Position numbers and translations under genes: made by a program. The notes below the pieces were generated by a model. It saw nothing but the letters and a program-made list of their open reading frames with translations. It ran no database searches and was not told the origin of the DNA. A stretch of DNA of 46,781 nucleotides from Kiloniellaceae bacterium (lineage in GTDB: Bacteria > Pseudomonadota > Alphaproteobacteria > Kiloniellales > Kiloniellaceae): NCBI GenBank assembly GCA_021776195.1, contig JAJFGK010000110.1, forward strand, positions 1 through 46,781. Direction: 5' to 3'. The stretch's first letter is position 1. The number at the start of each line of letters is the position of its first letter. Of the stretch, positions 1-8,190 are shown piece by piece.

Positions 1-570
1 GCTGATGCCGCGCGAGCCCGCCGCCGGGTCGGTCTTGGCATAGACCACCAGGACATTGGCCTCGTCGCAGTTGGTAATCCACATCTTGGTCCCGTTCAGG
101 ACATAGCGGTCGCCGCGCTTTTCGGCCTTCAACTTCATCGACACCACATCGGAACCGGCGCCCGGCTCGCTCATGGCCAGGGCGCCGACGTGCTCGCCCG
201 AGACCAGCTTCGGGAGGTAGCGCCGCTTTTGATCTTCGCTGCCGTTGCGCCGGATCTGGTTGATGCAGAGGTTGGAGTGCGCCCCATAGCTGAGCCCGAC
301 CGAGGCCGAGGCGCGGCTGACTTCTTCCATCGCCACACAGTGCTCCAGATAACCCATGCCGGCGCCGCCAAGCTCTTCCTCCACCGTGATGCCGTGCAGC
401 CCCAGCGCCCCCATCTTGGGCCAAAGCTGGCGCGGGAACAGGTCGGTCCGGTCGATCTCGGCGGCGAGCGGCGCGATCTCCTCGGCGGCGAAACTCGCCA
501 CGCTGTCGCGCAACATATCGGCGCTGTCGCCGAGGTCGAAATTGAGCGAGGGCAATTGGTTGGGGATCAT
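1..570 (-). CDS. ivd: Isovaleryl-CoA dehydrogenase, N-terminal part (cut by window edge)
   Basis: Flavin-dependent acyl-CoA dehydrogenase that oxidises isovaleryl-CoA to 3-methylcrotonyl-CoA in leucine breakdown, passing electrons to ETF. The visible 190 codons begin at ATG 568-570 ([14 protein letters not shown]) and hold the helical N-terminal domain and the start of the middle beta domain. Recognisable family segments are [41 protein letters not shown] (flavin and substrate contacts) and [18 protein letters not shown]. The family is about 390 residues, so roughly half lies beyond the left edge, including the catalytic Glu. It starts 14 bp after the thioesterase and is the third gene of an operon headed by a LiuR-type regulator, which supports isovaleryl-CoA over other acyl-CoAs. 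Confidence 0.9.
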   Translation of the reverse strand, partial: MIPNQLPSLNFDLGDSADMLRDSVASFAAEEIAPLAAEIDRTDLFPRQLWPKMGALGLHGITVEEELGGAGMGYLEHCVAMEEVSRASASVGLSYGAHSNLCINQIRRNGSEDQKRRYLPKLVSGEHVGALAMSEPGAGSDVVSMKLKAEKRGDRYVLNGTKMWITNCDEANVLVVYAKTDPAAGSRGIS

Positions 571-584
571 CGATTTGGGCTTTC

Positions 585-1046
585 TCAGCGGTCCGGCCGG
601 TCGCGCAGGCAGATCAGAGACTGCAGCATCTTGGCACAAAGCAGGCTCTTGTCACCCTCCTCGGCAAAGACCTCGACATCGCAGATCGAGAGCGTGCGCC
701 CCGCCTTGACGACCTGACCGAGGGCCCGCAGCCGGGCCCCGGCCGCCGGCGCCAGGAGGTTGATCTTGAACTCGGTGGTCAGGACCGAGGCGTCGCCGGG
801 AAAAAGCGACATGGCGGCATAGCCGCCGGCGGAATCGGCGATGGTCGCGGTCACCCCGGCATGGAAAAAGCCGTGCTGCTGGCAAAGGTCGGGACGATAG
901 GGCAGGACGATCTCCACCCTGCCGGGTTCGACCGTCGTCATCGAGGCGCCAATCAAATCCATGATCGATTGCCGGCCGAAGGAGTCGCGGACAGCCGCTT
1001 CATAGTTCTCCTGTGCCGGTTCGAAAACCGCGGGCTCAGGGGCCAT
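585..1046 (-). CDS. PaaI-family hotdog thioesterase
   Basis: A 153-residue single-hotdog acyl-CoA thioesterase of the PaaI/YbgC-like group. The central helix segment [19 protein letters not shown] fits the family pattern, with the Asp of ATIAD in the usual catalytic position. The rest of the sheet ([30 protein letters not shown]) also fits. The ATG at 1044-1046 is preferred: GGAG lies 8 bases upstream, and the start overlaps the regulator's TGA as TGATG. A GTG one codon earlier is possible. Position between a LiuR-type regulator and ivd suggests it hydrolyses branched or short acyl-CoAs, perhaps to release CoA trapped in leucine breakdown. That substrate is inference. Confidence 0.85.
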   Translation of the reverse strand: MAPEPAVFEPAQENYEAAVRDSFGRQSIMDLIGASMTTVEPGRVEIVLPYRPDLCQQHGFFHAGVTATIADSAGGYAAMSLFPGDASVLTTEFKINLLAPAAGARLRALGQVVKAGRTLSICDVEVFAEEGDKSLLCAKMLQSLICLRDRPDR

Positions 1047-1453
1047 CACGCAATCTCCATTTCGCTGGTCAGGTCAGTGAGCCTTTCGCGGCATTGCGCC
1101 GCTACCCGGTCGAGATCGGCCAGGCTGGCATCGAGGTCCCGGCGTTTGTCTTCGAGTTCCTGTCGGCGGCCGGCGATCTTCTCCAGCAACAGGCGAAGCT
1201 GTCCCGCCTCGCCGGGCGCCGCGTCATAGATGTCGATGATTTCCCGGATTTCGGCCAAGGCAAAGCCCAGCCGCTTGCCGCGCAAGATCAACTTCAAGCG
1301 GACCCGGTCGCGCTGATCGAAGATCCGCTGCCGGCCGCCGCTCCGCGCCGGGCTCAACATGCCCGCGTCCTCGTAGAAACGGATCGTGCGCGTCGTCACC
1401 GCGAATTCGCGGGCGAGATCGCCGATGCTGTGGCGGTCTGGCTTGCTGTCCAC
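1046..1453 (-). CDS. liuR: MerR-family regulator, LiuR-like
   Basis: A 135-residue MerR-type transcription factor. The winged helix-turn-helix is at the N-terminus (SIGDLAREFAVTTRTIRFYEDAGML, about residues 9-33), followed by the second helix pair (RDRVRLKLILRGKRLGFAL) and a long dimerisation coiled coil (about residues 80-130). There are no C-terminal metal-binding cysteines, so this is not a metal sensor. Length and sequence match the LiuR group that controls leucine/isovalerate genes in proteobacteria. Start is GTG 1451-1453 with AAAGGAG upstream. It is the first gene of an operon with the thioesterase and ivd and is probably autoregulated from the region just upstream. The effector (a branched acyl-CoA) is inferred from the family. 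Confidence 0.85.
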   Translation of the reverse strand: MDSKPDRHSIGDLAREFAVTTRTIRFYEDAGMLSPARSGGRQRIFDQRDRVRLKLILRGKRLGFALAEIREIIDIYDAAPGEAGQLRLLLEKIAGRRQELEDKRRDLDASLADLDRVAAQCRERLTDLTSEMEIA

Positions 1454-1468
1454 GCCGGGGCACTCCTT

Positions 1469-1494
1469 TGAGTACGACTGCTGAGTACGACTGC
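1469..1494. repeat. Perfect 13-bp tandem direct repeat upstream of liuR
   Basis: TGAGTACGACTGC occurs twice head to tail (1469-1481 and 1482-1494) with no mismatch. It sits in the presumed 5' leader of liuR, 16-41 bases before its GTG start. It may be a recent duplication or a paired protein-binding site; nothing further can be shown from sequence. Confidence 0.8.
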
Positions 1495-1500
1495 GGAAAA

Positions 1501-1531
1501 ATCCTATCTTTCCTTAACGTAAAGGTAAAGT
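1501..1531 (-). promoter_or_regulatory. Candidate promoter/operator of the liuR operon
   Basis: Reading toward liuR there is a -10-like TAGGAT (1501-1506) preceded by a partly symmetric element with CTTT/AAAG flanks around an ACGT core (about 1508-1530). MerR-type regulators bind between -35 and -10 elements, and ACGT-core sites with AT-rich flanks are typical of LiuR. The symmetry is imperfect and the -35 match (TTTACC) is weak, so this is tentative. Confidence 0.4.
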
Positions 1532-1568
1532 CTGCACCGCCTGAATCCAACCGCGCAAGGTCGCCGGA

Positions 1569-1589
1569 CTGGACCCACGAGAGGTCCAG
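1569..1589. other. Hairpin between liuR and the 820-aa gene
   Basis: Perfect 7-bp arms CTGGACC / GGTCCAG with a 7-base loop. It lies 54 bases beyond the stop of the large minus-strand gene and could help end its transcript. There is no following T-run, so it is not a textbook intrinsic terminator. Confidence 0.4.
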
Positions 1590-1642
1590 ACCGGCTCGTC
1601 AGGTGGCCTCTTCACCGCTGCGGCCAATGCGAGTCTCGCGGT

Positions 1643-4105
1643 TCAATCGCTCGCGTTGAGCCTGTCGCCAGCGACACTGTCGCGTTTGTTTTGGATGGTC
1701 TGGTTGATTTGGACCTTCTCGCCCCTGGCCACGCCCAGGAGGTTCTCCACCAGTTCGCGGAAACTTCGGGTGTTCTCGCGAAATGCCGCCTCCAGCATAT
1801 CGCGGTGGACCTCGGCGTTGCCGTGGAAGTACTGGTCGCGAGCCACCGTGAGTGCCTGGTCCTGCAAAGCCTTGAGCAACCCTTCCCCGGTTTCCGACGC
1901 AATATTCGCGATTTTGCCGACACCGGGCATGATGGCCATACTCGTGCCCCAGAAGACCTCCATCAGCGCCTTGACCTGCGCCTCCTCGGCCTCTTTACGG
2001 TCGCTTTCGCTGTCGAGGCCGCGATTTTGGCCCGCCTCGATAGCGCCCAACAGAAAACCGAGGTCTTCGGCCGCTTGAGCGGCGTTCTCTTCCGCCTGTT
2101 GCTCGGGCGTGATCTCCGGCTCGCGGCTCTGCGCCTGCTTTGTCACCTCGGGACTGGCTGGTTCGCCGCGCTTGATCGCCTGAAGCGCCTCATAGGTTTT
2201 GAGCACCGGGCCCATCGTTTCGGCAATGGCTCGGCTCAGAGACTTCCTGATCGCCCTATCGGCCTCCGCCCTGGCCTCGCCCGTGCAGTGCGAACCAGGG
2301 TCGAAGATCGCCGCGATAATGTGCACGAGACCTTCGGCATTACGGTCCTTCAGCTCTTGCGCCGCTTTGGGATCATTGATCAGCGCGAGGATCTCGCGGG
2401 CCTCTTCGCCGAGCACCGCAGCGGCCTTGATGCGGGCGTCGGCGCGCTCGCGCGAGTCATAGAACGAGGCCTCAATCAGATCATCGCCAGCCGCCAGGGT
2501 GTTATCCGATAGTGTTGGCGAGACTTGGGTCTCGAAGCGCTGCCAGGTCTTGAGATACTCCAGCGCGCCCCGCGTGCGGGATTGGCTCTCGGGTAGCCCC
2601 AGGATCTTGGCGAAGACCGAGTCGCCTTGCAGGGCCTTCGGGTCGAGTTTCCCCTTGTCGTCTATCATGGGGGTGCCGCCGGCAAGGCGTCGGCCCAGCG
2701 ACACGTCCTCGTTTTCCGCCGCCGTCTTCATGGCGGCGCGGATCTGTTTCAAGGCCGGCGCAATTTCCTTGCCGAGCTGCTCGCGCGCCATCGTCTCGTT
2801 CAGTTGGACCGTTTTTATCCGGTCGGCTCTCCGGGTCTGCTCGGCCTTCAGGTCGGATAGTTCGCACCGCATGACGGCGATGTCCTCGCTGTCGAGGCCC
2901 TCGTCCTTGGCGTTGGCAAGCCCTTCCAGGATGATCAGTCGGCGGCTTTCAAGGTCCTGATCCATGGTGTTCCGCAGCATCGTCTCGCGTCTCGCCACGA
3001 GTTGGGAGAGTACAGCTTGGTCGCGTTGCAGCTCGCGAAAGGCTGGCGCGCGGTCGCGAAACCGCACCATCAAGCCCCGTCGTTGGTGCTGAAGGTCGTC
3101 GAGGCTTGTCTTGCCGCCCCCTGGACCGGCCAACAGCGTGTTGATGGCGTCTTGCTCTGCCGCAAGGTCAGGAAGCTTGTCTTCCGGAGCGGCGAGAACG
3201 GCTTTATCGAGCTTTACCAGACGCGATCGGAGCGCCTCCTTGTCAATCGTCCCATCGGAATTGAAAAATCTCAGGTTAGATTCGACGACCTTGTGCAGCC
3301 GATCGATCGCCTTGACCTCTCGTGCCAGCTTTTCCAGGGCCTGTTCCTCGGCGGTAAGGCGCCCTGTCATGTCGGCAACAATCTTGCGCAACTCCTTGAT
3401 CTGGGTTTTATGCGGGTCAACTGTTTTCCGCGCTTTGGCGGCGTCTTGCGCTCTGGCCTCGCTGGTGTTCGCGGCGGCGAGCTTCGGGAGACTTGCCGCC
3501 AGATCGCGGGCAAAGCGCTGGATGGTATCGAGATCGGCCTTGGGGTCGGCGAGCGAATCGCGGCGCGCCTTGATCAAAGACAATATCGACTGGCGCTCCC
3601 GCGATCCCTCGGCGAAACGCTTGGCGACAATCGTTTCCAGGTTGGCGAGATGTCTACGCAGGTCATCCCTTCGCTTGTCGCGCGCCTGACCGGTCCGATC
3701 CGGATCGCCGGTCCCGGCCGGCGGGCTTCCCGGGATCGTGCCGGCCTCGGCCTCTTCCGACCCGTCGTCGATGGTCTCGCCATCGGGTCCCACGAGGAGG
3801 ATTCTGTGAGAGTAGCCGTTGTCCTTGAAGTAGAGCCGCAAGCCCCGCGCCAGAGCGGTCGTGCCACGGCCCTGTTGACAGGTCAGGGTCACCAGCCTCT
3901 CGGCGACCGTGAGAGTGCCCGCCGCGCCGCGCGTGCTGCCGCTTTGCGACTTGGCCTCCTTGAAGAGCTTCTTGGCGCTGTGCTTGCGGTGGACCAGGAA
4001 GGCCGGCGCGGCGCCCTTCTCCTTGGCCAGGCAGAGACCGAAGTTGAGGTTCTCTTTCTTGCCGCGTTTGATGACTTCCTTGAGGTCGAGAAACTGACCG
4101 GACAT
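1643..4105 (-). CDS. Large helical/coiled-coil protein of unknown function (820 aa)
   Basis: I do not recognise a named family. The first ~110 residues form a compact mixed alpha/beta module (MSGQFLDLKEVIKRGKK, NFGLCLAKEKGAAPAFLVHRK, GTLTVAERLVTLTCQQG, GLRLYFKDNGYSHRILLVGP). Then come a short acidic/Pro-Gly linker and about 550 residues that are almost wholly charged helix (many K/R/E/D/A/L, likely coiled coil). A C-terminal segment (about 690-820) has one less polar stretch, VFWGTSMAIMPGVGKIANIA. There is no signal peptide and no clear transmembrane segment, so it is probably cytoplasmic or exported by a specialised route. Start is ATG 4103-4105 with AAGGAGAG upstream; an upstream in-frame start at 4189 would add a low-complexity Pro-rich tail and lacks such a site. 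It stands alone between two long intergenic gaps. Confidence 0.75.
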   Translation of the reverse strand: MSGQFLDLKEVIKRGKKENLNFGLCLAKEKGAAPAFLVHRKHSAKKLFKEAKSQSGSTRGAAGTLTVAERLVTLTCQQGRGTTALARGLRLYFKDNGYSHRILLVGPDGETIDDGSEEAEAGTIPGSPPAGTGDPDRTGQARDKRRDDLRRHLANLETIVAKRFAEGSRERQSILSLIKARRDSLADPKADLDTIQRFARDLAASLPKLAAANTSEARAQDAAKARKTVDPHKTQIKELRKIVADMTGRLTAEEQALEKLAREVKAIDRLHKVVESNLRFFNSDGTIDKEALRSRLVKLDKAVLAAPEDKLPDLAAEQDAINTLLAGPGGGKTSLDDLQHQRRGLMVRFRDRAPAFRELQRDQAVLSQLVARRETMLRNTMDQDLESRRLIILEGLANAKDEGLDSEDIAVMRCELSDLKAEQTRRADRIKTVQLNETMAREQLGKEIAPALKQIRAAMKTAAENEDVSLGRRLAGGTPMIDDKGKLDPKALQGDSVFAKILGLPESQSRTRGALEYLKTWQRFETQVSPTLSDNTLAAGDDLIEASFYDSRERADARIKAAAVLGEEAREILALINDPKAAQELKDRNAEGLVHIIAAIFDPGSHCTGEARAEADRAIRKSLSRAIAETMGPVLKTYEALQAIKRGEPASPEVTKQAQSREPEITPEQQAEENAAQAAEDLGFLLGAIEAGQNRGLDSESDRKEAEEAQVKALMEVFWGTSMAIMPGVGKIANIASETGEGLLKALQDQALTVARDQYFHGNAEVHRDMLEAAFRENTRSFRELVENLLGVARGEKVQINQTIQNKRDSVAGDRLNASD

Positions 4106-4407
4106 GACGCTCTCCTTCGCCTTAAGGGGTTGAGGGGCGCTTGGGACCGGCGCAGGAACGGGCAGCCTCGGAACGGCGGTGGGCGGCAACCGGTTTTCCG
4201 GCGGAACGGATCCAAGCGGTCTGGCGGAGGCGGGGCTTAGGCTCGACCGGGTTCGCGCCTGCCGGTCTTTGTCGGGGCCATCGCCTTCCTGACTATCCCG
4301 ACTACGACCGCCAATCGCCTTTCGGATGCGACAGCCGTCTCAGATGTGACGGCCGTCACACCCCTAGACGCGTGCCAACCTGGCCGCGGCAACGGCGATG
4401 CTGGGGA
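4106..4407. other. 302-base intergenic region upstream of the 820-aa gene
   Basis: No convincing gene is seen on either strand. The stretch holds the ribosome-binding site of the 820-aa gene (AAGGAGAG just before ATG 4105), presumably its promoter, and a perfect CRP-type palindrome at 4345-4360, listed separately. Confidence 0.6.
4345..4360. promoter_or_regulatory. CRP/FNR-type palindromic operator
   Basis: TGTGACGGCCGTCACA is a perfect 16-bp palindrome with exactly the TGTGA-N6-TCACA layout bound by CRP-type regulators. It is about 240 bases upstream of the 820-aa gene and 48-63 bases past the stop of the acetyltransferase gene. It lacks a loop and a T-run, so an operator is likelier than a terminator. 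The binding protein is unknown; it is not encoded in this window. Confidence 0.5.
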
Positions 4408-4959
4408 TCAGCCGGACAGGGCCGGCCAGTCGGCCCGCCGCATCGCGTAGATGCGCAAATCGACGTAGTGATCGTAGAGCCACTCCTTGTCGCGCAGGGT
4501 TCCCTCATAGCGGAACCCCAGGCGCTCGGGGATAGCGCGGCTCTGGCTGTTGCCGGTGGCACAGGCGATCTCGACGCGATTGAGGTCGAGAACGGTAAAG
4601 GCGTGTTCGGTGAGGACCGCGCAGGCCTTGGTCATGATGCCCCGGCCCTGCGCCTCCGTCCCCAACCAATAGCCGATACTGGCGATGCGGTTGATCCGGT
4701 CGATCTCGTGATAACCCACGACACCGGCGATTTGACCGGCGACCAGGATCGCGCTTTGGAAGCCCCCGCCTCGCGCATGCTGGTCGACCGTGGTCTGGAG
4801 GAAGTCCCGGGTGTCCTCGACGGCGCGCACCGCGTCGAGCCAGGGCAGCCATTGGCGCAGCGCCTGGCGATTGCGGTCGGTCAGGGCAAAAAGAGCCTCG
4901 GCGTCGGCCAATTGCAAACGCCGCAGGACCACCTCATGGTCGAGATCGAACCGGCACAA
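4408..4959 (-). CDS. GNAT N-acetyltransferase, RimJ/RimL-like
   Basis: 183 residues of the RimJ/RimL type, which move an acetyl group from acetyl-CoA to an amine, often a protein N-terminus. Family segments in order are VVLRRLQLADAEALFALTD, RQWLPWLDAV, GVVGYHEIDRINRIASIGYW and the acetyl-CoA loop around GRGIMTKACAVLTEHAF. The C-terminal NRVEIACATGNSQSRAIPERLGF and LRDKEWLYDHYVDLRIYAM follow. The start is TTG 4957-4959 with AAGGA upstream. It lies 34 bases after the amine oxidase gene in the same direction and may be co-transcribed with it. The substrate cannot be told; a ribosomal protein or a small amine are both possible. Confidence 0.85.
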   Translation of the reverse strand: MCRFDLDHEVVLRRLQLADAEALFALTDRNRQALRQWLPWLDAVRAVEDTRDFLQTTVDQHARGGGFQSAILVAGQIAGVVGYHEIDRINRIASIGYWLGTEAQGRGIMTKACAVLTEHAFTVLDLNRVEIACATGNSQSRAIPERLGFRYEGTLRDKEWLYDHYVDLRIYAMRRADWPALSG

Positions 4960-4993
4960 CCGCTCTGTCCTTCACTCCCTATTCGGACGCCGC

Positions 4994-6589
4994 CTAGCGC
5001 GAGCCGGCGTACTTGCCCCGGTAGTAGCGCCCGAACTTCGCCGTATCGCCGCGAGCCTTGTTCAGGAAATGAAGCACGTCAATCGCCGCCTCCTTGCCGC
5101 TGATGTAGGCGCCATGGATCGCCAGGGGCTGATAGCTGCGGCGGTACGCGGGCGCCGTCGCTTCGCCGGCCCAGAACAGCGGCAGAGTCTGCAGTGGGTT
5201 CTTCAAGGCCTCGCGCGCCTTGTGCGGCGGGACCTTGCTCCGGTTTGCCGGCACGAAGCCCAAAAAGGAGTTGCCGCCCAGGGCGAAGGGATCGCGGGAC
5301 CAGTCGTTGCGCCGGTAGCTGGGCTGGAACTGACCGTTGCGGTCCTTCCTGCCGGCCAGCAGATCTTCCATCTTCCAATCCTTGCCGCGCCCGTAGACCC
5401 GCGAGACGGCATCGAACACGATGCGCAGCGCGGTGGCATCGTCCTTGGCCGCGATGCGCTTGTGGTCCTGGTTCATCATCAGGGCGGTCAGGACGTGGGG
5501 GCCGTTATGCTCCTTGGGAAAGGAGGAGAAGAAAGTGCGGGCTTTGCCCTTCGGGTTGCTCAGCACCGTCATGTGCCCGGCGGAATAGCCGCCATCGTCG
5601 ATCCAGGCCCGCTCCTTGAATTCAAGGCTGAACTTGGTGATCGGCCCCATGCGGACAACCGCCAGGGCGTCGCGTTTCTTCGGCGGCAGCAGGGGACCGA
5701 AAATCGCATCGCCTTCACCGCTCTCGGGGTTCAGCATGCCGGCCGAAAAGGTGCAGATCCCGGAACTGGCGCGGTAGCTCTTGCCGCTTTGCAGCGTCAC
5801 CTCGATGGTCTTGTCCGCCAGTTTCTCGACCTTCACGACCTTGGCGTTGGCGGCGCCCTTACGGCTCTTCACCACCACCCCGCCCGACTTTTGGAACTGC
5901 TTGGCGATGGCGCCCGGCAAGCTGTCGTTACCGCAGACCCTGGACTTCCCGCCGGCGCCGGATTCCATGCGGAACTCGATGGGCTCCAACAGCTGCGAGG
6001 GAATCTCGTCGGAGGCGATCCCGGCGATGGAGAGCTCGTCGAGCCCGCCCGGCGTGTGGGCGGTCAACGTGTACTCCAGCAGGTCGCGGGCCAGTGGGCC
6101 CAGGGTCTCTTCTTCGGCGCAGCGCGCGGCAAAGGCCCGCGCCGACAGGTCCGCTTTTCGCCTGAAGTCGAAGTCCTTCAACCGATCGAGACACTTCGGC
6201 ACTTCCCACAACTGCGGCTGGCCGATCACCTCGCCCAGCATGCGGGTGCGGCTCCAGCGTGGAAAGAACAGGCGGTTGCGCGGGATGCGCAGGAAGCCCA
6301 TGCCGCACTTGTGCAGCGCCGAAGCGGTAAAGCCCTGCTGGTGCACCTCGTCCCAGAACTCCTGATAGCGCTCTTTCTCTTCGACGTGGATGTACTCCGC
6401 GCCGGCCTCCACCGGAATCGGCTTGCCGTCCTTCTTCACGAATCCGCGGTCCGAATGAATACGGCCGCCAATGCGGTCGGCACCTTCGATCAGGAGCACC
6501 GACAGGCCGGCGATCTGGAGGTCGCGTGCGGCCGTCACGCCGGCGATGCCAGCGCCCAGCACGATACAATCGAACGAATTGCTTGCCAT
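4994..6589 (-). CDS. Flavin-dependent amine oxidase
   Basis: A 531-residue FAD enzyme of the flavin monoamine oxidase family, oxidising an amine to an imine/aldehyde with release of H2O2 or transfer to the respiratory chain. The N-terminal dinucleotide fold is clear (VLGAGIAGVTAARDLQIAGL then a Glu-ended strand and RIGGRIHSDRGF). Near the C-terminus is the second FAD contact (LFWAGEATAPAYRRSYQPLAIHGAYISGK, split here by short gaps in conservation). No signal peptide is seen. ATG 6587-6589 is chosen because GAGGGGACC lies just upstream; an in-frame extension to 6652 has no such site. The substrate is unknown; the GNAT gene directly downstream may act on a related amine, but that is only suggested by position. 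Confidence 0.85.
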   Translation of the reverse strand: MASNSFDCIVLGAGIAGVTAARDLQIAGLSVLLIEGADRIGGRIHSDRGFVKKDGKPIPVEAGAEYIHVEEKERYQEFWDEVHQQGFTASALHKCGMGFLRIPRNRLFFPRWSRTRMLGEVIGQPQLWEVPKCLDRLKDFDFRRKADLSARAFAARCAEEETLGPLARDLLEYTLTAHTPGGLDELSIAGIASDEIPSQLLEPIEFRMESGAGGKSRVCGNDSLPGAIAKQFQKSGGVVVKSRKGAANAKVVKVEKLADKTIEVTLQSGKSYRASSGICTFSAGMLNPESGEGDAIFGPLLPPKKRDALAVVRMGPITKFSLEFKERAWIDDGGYSAGHMTVLSNPKGKARTFFSSFPKEHNGPHVLTALMMNQDHKRIAAKDDATALRIVFDAVSRVYGRGKDWKMEDLLAGRKDRNGQFQPSYRRNDWSRDPFALGGNSFLGFVPANRSKVPPHKAREALKNPLQTLPLFWAGEATAPAYRRSYQPLAIHGAYISGKEAAIDVLHFLNKARGDTAKFGRYYRGKYAGSR

Positions 6590-6781
6590 CTCTGGTCCCC
6601 TCTCTTCTTGGTGTTTGCCTCGAAGCCGGGTCATGGCTGTGCTTGCGCGCAAAGCCAGGTCCTCGCAAACCCGTGCCAGGAGACGTCGCGGTCACTCTAC
6701 AGCTAAAATTTGCCGGACAGTGTGACTTTTGCCACTAGAAACACGAGCACAGTCCGCGCGCGACTGCGCCAGCGACACTTC

Positions 6782-8185
6782 CTAAAGAAGGAATGCGGCG
6801 GCCAGTCCAAGAAAGGCGAAGAAGCCGATCACGTCGGTGACGGTGGTGAGGAAGACGGTCGAGGCGATGGCCGGATCGACGCCGATCCGCTCGAGGCCGA
6901 GCGGGATCAAGGTGCCGCTCAAACCCGCGACGAACAGGTTGATGACCATGGCGGCCCCGATCACCAGGCCGATTTCGGGCGCGTCGAACCAGTACCAGGC
7001 TATCGCGCCGGTGACCAAGGCGAAGATGACTCCGTTGATCAGACCGACCAGGATCTCCTTGCCGATGAAGCGCCTGGCGTTGGTCGCCGTCAGGTCTTTC
7101 ATGGCCAGCGCACGCACCGCCACGGTCAGGGTCTGGGTCCCGGCGTTGCCGCCCATGGAGGCCACGATCGGCATCAGAACGGCAAGCGCCACAAGGCGTT
7201 CGATGGCGCCCTCGAAAAGGCCGATGACCAGCGAGGCGACCACGGCGGTGATCAAGTTCACGCCGAGCCAGGAGAGCCGCGAGCGCGTGGTCGCGATCAC
7301 GTCCTCATAGAGGTCGGTCTCGCCCACGCCGCCCATCTTCATCAGGTCGTCTTCGGCCTCCTCGTCGATGATGTGAACCACGTCGTCGACGGTGATGACG
7401 CCGACCAGTCGGCCGTCGTCATCCAGCACCGGCGCCGAGACCAGGCCGTACTGGCGAAAAAGATAGGCCACCTCCTCCTGTTCCATGGCAACCGGGATCG
7501 CCTTCAATTCGGTATCCATAATCTCGGTCAAGGGAACCGGCCGGCGGGTGCGCATGACCCGGCTGAGGGGGATGCCGCCGACCGGGTGGTGCTTGGGGTC
7601 GACCACGAAAAGATCGTAGAAATCGTCCGGTAGCTCGTCGGATGCCCGCATGAAATCGATTGTCTCGCCGACGTTCCAGCTCTCGGGCACCACCACGACC
7701 TCGCGCTGCATCAGGCGGCCGGCCGATTCGTCGGGATAGGTCAGACCCTCTTCCACCAGGGCGCGATAGGCCTGGGGCAGGTCGGCGAGGATGCGCTGCT
7801 GCACCTCCTCGTCAAGGTCCTCGATCACCTCGATGGCGTCGTCGCTGTCGAGTTCGCTGAGGGAGCGCGCGAGCTGCTTGGGCTCGAGGGCCTCGATGAC
7901 GTCCTCGAGGATCGACTCGTCGAGGTGGGCCAGAACCTCGGCGTTCATCGCGGCGCCGATGGCGCGGACCACCCGTTCGCGTTCGTCGCGCCCGAGGCTT
8001 TCCAACAGGTCGGCCTGATCGGCTTCGTGCAGATCCTGGACCAGGGCGGCGGCCCGGTCGCCGTCCTCGGCGGCGAGCGCGTCTTGAACCGCCTGGATCA
8101 CCTCGTCGGTGAGGCCGAAGAGATCCTCCGAGACTTCGGGGAGCCAGGGCTCGTTATCGTCGCTATCCGGTGGCAGGTGAGTCAT
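6782..8185 (-). CDS. mgtE: Magnesium channel MgtE
   Basis: 467-residue Mg2+ channel of the inner membrane. It has the usual order: an acidic N-terminal helical superhelix (about 1-140, with repeats such as LLESLGRDERERVV and LAHLDESILEDVIEAL), then two CBS domains (about 140-265, including RLMQREVVVVPESWNVGET and GVITVDDVVHIIDEEAEDDL). The C-terminal five-helix pore follows, with the ion-path segment PIVASMGGNAGTQTLTVAVRAL. Acidic residues in the N and CBS domains bind Mg2+ and close the pore when cytosolic Mg2+ is high. ATG 8183-8185 lies 5 bases after the malic enzyme stop, so the two genes are almost surely co-transcribed; malic enzyme needs Mg2+ or Mn2+. Confidence 0.95.
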   Translation of the reverse strand: MTHLPPDSDDNEPWLPEVSEDLFGLTDEVIQAVQDALAAEDGDRAAALVQDLHEADQADLLESLGRDERERVVRAIGAAMNAEVLAHLDESILEDVIEALEPKQLARSLSELDSDDAIEVIEDLDEEVQQRILADLPQAYRALVEEGLTYPDESAGRLMQREVVVVPESWNVGETIDFMRASDELPDDFYDLFVVDPKHHPVGGIPLSRVMRTRRPVPLTEIMDTELKAIPVAMEQEEVAYLFRQYGLVSAPVLDDDGRLVGVITVDDVVHIIDEEAEDDLMKMGGVGETDLYEDVIATTRSRLSWLGVNLITAVVASLVIGLFEGAIERLVALAVLMPIVASMGGNAGTQTLTVAVRALAMKDLTATNARRFIGKEILVGLINGVIFALVTGAIAWYWFDAPEIGLVIGAAMVINLFVAGLSGTLIPLGLERIGVDPAIASTVFLTTVTDVIGFFAFLGLAAAFLL

Positions 8186-8190
8186 GGAGC

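Noticed and set aside
4790..6706. 638-codon open frame on the plus strand, antisense to the amine oxidase
   Set aside because: Shadow of high-GC coding sequence; no start signals or recognisable motifs.
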